From Methanosarcinales archaeon (GTDB taxonomy: Archaea; Halobacteriota; Methanosarcinia; Methanosarcinales; Methanocomedenaceae): 7,034 nucleotides of DNA. The translations under genes and the position numbers were made by a program. Of this stretch, positions 5,447 through 7,034 are shown piece after piece. The notes under the pieces are model-generated. The model was given only the letters and a program-made list of their open reading frames with translations, made no database searches and was not told the origin of the DNA. The first letter of the stretch is position 1; each line of letters opens with the position of its first letter. The stretch covers positions 1-7,034 of the forward strand of contig DAOWEE010000206.1 of assembly GCA_030638625.1 (NCBI GenBank), written 5' to 3'.

Positions 5447-5457
5447 GTCAAAGACTA

Positions 5458-5506
5458 CATATAGCAATATATATTTAATATATAACATCCTATATGCAAC
5501 TATATG
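5458..5506 (+). promoter_or_regulatory. toxin-antitoxin promoter with three CTATATG operator-like sites
   Basis: A TATA box (within TTTAATATATAA, 5474-5485) is centred 25 bp before the antitoxin ATG at 5504; with no ribosome site, this predicts a leaderless transcript. Around it are three identical 7-bp sites: CTATATG on the complementary strand at 5458-5464 (reads CATATAG), and direct copies at 5490-5496 and 5500-5506, exactly 10 bp apart. The last contains the start codon. Such an array would suit cooperative binding by a ribbon-helix-helix antitoxin. Binding is inferred. Confidence 0.6.
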
Positions 5507-5740
5507 AATGCCACAACAACAATCTGCCTGGATCCTAAAGTTAAGGATATGTTGACATCTCTAAAACATTATCCTCGTGAATCATATAGCTCCGTTGTGA
5601 AGAGATTGGCAAATATGGCGATTGATGAAGAATCACTCAGCAACGAAGCGATAAATGGCATAGAAGAAGCACTGGAAGATATCAAACAGGGGCGACTGCA
5701 CACCGAAGAAGAAATTTTAAAAGAGTTTGACCTGTCATGA
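5504..5740 (+). CDS. ribbon-helix-helix-type antitoxin (RelB/VapB-like)
   Basis: A 78-aa protein that should neutralise the toxin encoded next to it. The N-terminal part looks like a ribbon-helix-helix DNA-binding unit: a short strand TTICLD (5-10), a helix from about 10 to 21, and a second helix SYSSVVKRLANMA (27-39). The acidic C-terminal part (EEALEDIKQG, EEEILKEF) is the likely toxin-binding helix. No ribosome site precedes the ATG, and a TATA box lies 25 bp upstream, so a leaderless mRNA is likely. The stop overlaps the toxin start (ATGA at 5737-5740), the standard coupled arrangement. The family name is less certain than the antitoxin role. Confidence 0.85.
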   Translation: MNATTTICLDPKVKDMLTSLKHYPRESYSSVVKRLANMAIDEESLSNEAINGIEEALEDIKQGRLHTEEEILKEFDLS

Positions 5741-6003
5741 GCTATAAGGTCAAGTATACATCTAAAGGGAAAAAGGATCTTAAAAAGCTCCCCCTGGATG
5801 TTGCACAGAGTATAATTCTATCGATTCATGATATTAAAAATGACCCATATTCTTATGTAAAAAAGATAAAAGGGACAAAAAGTCATTCACTCTACACTCA
5901 CCGCGTTGGTGAATATCGGGTAATATTGGACATTATTGATGATTGTCTGTTGATCATAGTGATTGAAACTGGTCACCGAAGCAAAATCTACCGGAAATAT
6001 TGA
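5737..6003 (+). CDS. relE: RelE/ParE-family toxin
   Basis: An 88-aa basic protein of the RelE/ParE fold. RelE members cut mRNA on the ribosome, while ParE members poison gyrase. Family features are YKVKYTSKGKKDLKKLP at the N-terminus, the central HRVGEYRVILDI (55-66) with R56 and R61, and the C-terminal GHRSKIYRKY (79-88) seen in archaeal and bacterial RelE-type toxins. The length is usual and the gene appears intact. The pattern favours RelE over ParE, but catalytic activity cannot be read with certainty. It is translated from the antitoxin mRNA through a 4-base overlap, followed by a T-rich terminator and repeat R5. Confidence 0.9.
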   Translation: MSYKVKYTSKGKKDLKKLPLDVAQSIILSIHDIKNDPYSYVKKIKGTKSHSLYTHRVGEYRVILDIIDDCLLIIVIETGHRSKIYRKY

Positions 6004-6019
6004 TTCGATGAAATTCACC

Positions 6020-6056
6020 TTTTTTTCATATTTTAATTGTCTAATTTTTTATTTTT
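6020..6056 (+). terminator. oligo-T terminator after the toxin gene
   Basis: Runs of 7 T (6020-6026), 4 T (6031-6034), 6 T (6045-6050) and 5 T (6052-6056) begin 17 bp after the toxin stop. Archaeal RNA polymerase terminates at such T-tracts without a hairpin. They separate the toxin-antitoxin unit from R5 and the polymerase gene. Confidence 0.7.
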
Positions 6057-6069
6057 ATAGCCTTGGCGG

Positions 6070-6246
6070 AGCCCCCCACCTCCAACCACCCACCAAAGCA
6101 CCCATCTCCACTTCGCACCAAAAGCCCGCAGGAAGAAACGAAAAGCGCCTGCCTGCCCCCTCACCACAAGGGCAGGCGGAGCAGATCGGGATGGGGACCC
6201 AGGCAGAATGAAGGCGATAGGGGCGGGGGAAAGTTGAAGAGGGATT
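6070..6246 (+). repeat. dispersed GC-rich repeat, full-length copy R5
   Basis: A 177-bp copy in direct orientation to R4, with starts 802 bp apart, from AGCCCCCCACCTCCAACC to GAAGAGGGATT. It has the best core hairpin of the family: GCCTGCCC (6151-6158) and GGGCAGGC (6170-6177), a perfect 8-bp stem with loop CCTCACCACAA. An alternative stem is GCAGG (6128-6132) with CCTGC (6148-6152). Near the two ends, CTCCAAC and GTTGAAG form an imperfect inverted pair. Its right end runs into the TATA box proposed for the polymerase gene. Overlapping frames on both strands are low-complexity artefacts. Confidence 0.85.
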
Positions 6247-6251
6247 TAATA
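6245..6251 (+). promoter_or_regulatory. TATA box of the ligD-type gene at the R5 edge
   Basis: TTTAATA overlaps the last two bases of R5 and is centred 27 bp before the ATG at 6275. There is no ribosome site between them, so a leaderless transcript is predicted. Confidence 0.45.
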
Positions 6252-6274
6252 CTTCTTCGGCTAATTCACTACTT

Positions 6275-7034
6275 ATGGAACCTCTCACAAAGGTATCCTT
6301 CACGAATCTGGAGAAGGTACTGTATCCAGAATTGGGATTGATAAAATCCCAACTCATAGAGTATTACATCAGGGTCGCTCCCATCATGCTGGATTTCTTA
6401 AAAAACAGGGCTGTTGTCCTGAACAGATTTCCCAACGGAATACAAAATGAGGGATTTTATGAAAAAGACTCACCATCAGGCTTACCGTCATGGGTGGAGA
6501 CCTACAACACCTATTCAAAGTCAGCACAGCGGGAACTGAACTACATCGTATGCAATGAACTGGATACTCTCCTCTTTATGGCAAATCTGGCAGCTATTGA
6601 GATCAACATCCCTCTTTCAACCATTGATGCCTACGATACACCTGACCTGGTCTATTTTGATATAGACCCGGAACCCCCAGCTGGATTTGATGATGCAGTG
6701 GAGGTAGCCCTGATACTCAAAGAAAAACTGGATGATTTTCAGTTCACGTCATTTATCAAGACCTCAGGCAAGAAAGGACTACACATAGTCCTGCCCATCA
6801 CTGGCGATTACAATTTCAAACAGACCAGGGAATTCGTTCATGAATTCGGCAAGCATCTGGCCAGGGAATCAGATATAGTTGTCTCCGAGTTCACCCAGTC
6901 CAGGAACCGGGGGACGGTCTTCATAGATTTTATGCAGAATATCAAAGGTAAGACCATGATAGCACCCTATAGCTTGCGGGCAGAACCAAAAGCCACAGTG
7001 TCCACACCTCTGGAATGGAAGGAACTAAAGAAAG
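6275..7034 (+). CDS. ligD: LigD-type polymerase/primase domain protein (3' end outside window)
   Basis: The first 253 residues of an archaeo-eukaryotic primase superfamily polymerase of the LigD PolDom type, which fills and extends broken DNA ends, favouring ribonucleotides, during Ku-dependent end joining. The N-terminal signature is FTNLEKVLYPE (9-19). The catalytic set is visible: D129 and D131 (VYFDIDP), H170 in TSGKKGLHIVLP, and D218 in GTVFIDFMQN, followed by APYSLRA (230-236). The usual bacterial HPWxSR-like segment reads INIPLST (110-116), a divergent form. The start is ATG 6275; upstream codons run back into repeat R5 and have no homology. The frame is open to the window edge, so fusion to ligase or phosphoesterase domains, or the presence of Ku downstream, cannot be judged. 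Confidence 0.93.
   Translation, partial: MEPLTKVSFTNLEKVLYPELGLIKSQLIEYYIRVAPIMLDFLKNRAVVLNRFPNGIQNEGFYEKDSPSGLPSWVETYNTYSKSAQRELNYIVCNELDTLLFMANLAAIEINIPLSTIDAYDTPDLVYFDIDPEPPAGFDDAVEVALILKEKLDDFQFTSFIKTSGKKGLHIVLPITGDYNFKQTREFVHEFGKHLARESDIVVSEFTQSRNRGTVFIDFMQNIKGKTMIAPYSLRAEPKATVSTPLEWKELKK

Noticed and set aside
5261..5488. 75-aa minus-strand frame over R4
   Set aside because: Low-complexity, Pro/Ala/Trp/Gly-rich translation of the GC-rich repeat, with no ribosome site or domain.
3068..6246. CRISPR array
   Set aside because: The repeats are long, imperfect, and separated by whole genes of unequal length, with no short regular spacers and no cas genes.
3068..6246. Confirmed integron
   Set aside because: No integron integrase or attI site is in the window, gene strands are mixed, and the repeats do not strictly match the attC consensus; kept only as a hypothesis.
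5963..6357. Three overlapping frames on both strands over R5
   Set aside because: They are translations of the repeat, mutually overlapping and not conserved in frame with R4; indels between R4 and R5 break frame.
1..7034. tRNA or rRNA genes
   Set aside because: No cloverleaf with a GTTCRA-type T-arm and no rRNA signature was found on either strand by eye.

Overview
The window reads as DNA from a methanogen-related or methane-oxidising euryarchaeon (Methanosarcinales-like; something near Methanoperedens/ANME-2d is plausible but unproven). The promoters are archaeal: A/T-rich TATA boxes about 25 bp before a start or a short leader, some with a purine-rich BRE. Ribosome sites match the archaeal 16S tail (GGTGAT, GGAGGTGA, GGGAGGT). 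Several genes look leaderless. The gene set also fits: an archaeal-type GlnK with no uridylylation tyrosine, a clostridial-type thioredoxin-fold [2Fe-2S] ferredoxin, DUF1059, an OsmC remnant, and a LigD-type repair polymerase.

Left part (1-2870) is compact, ordinary chromosome. The 3' end of an unidentified frame overlaps the start region of an amidohydrolase-2 family protein. A clear TATA promoter then drives glnK-amt (P-II regulator plus ammonium channel, 13 bp apart). Next comes a ferredoxin that, from memory, closely resembles the Clostridium pasteurianum [2Fe-2S] ferredoxin linked to nitrogenase. These three genes suggest a nitrogen-assimilation or nitrogen-fixation locus.

Right part (2871-7034) is accessory in character. 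Single genes or gene pairs alternate with copies of a GC-rich, structured repeat: R1 (3068-3116), R2 (3785-3880), R3 (4455-4540), R4 (5268-5446) and R5 (6070-6246), plus a doubtful copy at 3008-3050. All lie in the same orientation and sit in intergenic DNA. Between them are, in order: a DUF1059 protein with a broken OsmC-like fragment; a divergent pair of a tiny CxxC protein and an HxlR-family regulator sharing a palindromic promoter; a SAM methyltransferase on the minus strand; a RelBE-like toxin-antitoxin pair with its own operator-like sites; and a LigD-type polymerase that runs off the right end. R4 and R5 are full-length, about 178 bp, and bracket the toxin-antitoxin pair as direct repeats. 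R1-R3 are shorter and more diverged.

This repeat-gene-repeat layout is the main novelty candidate. It could be a cassette-like array, a family of MITE-like dispersed elements that settle in intergenic gaps, or a structured RNA. No recombinase, transposase or terminal target duplication is visible, so the mechanism is open. Two broken gene pieces (HxlR-like at 2867-2983, OsmC-like at 3594-3783) support a history of insertion and decay here. No tRNA, rRNA or CRISPR array was seen.
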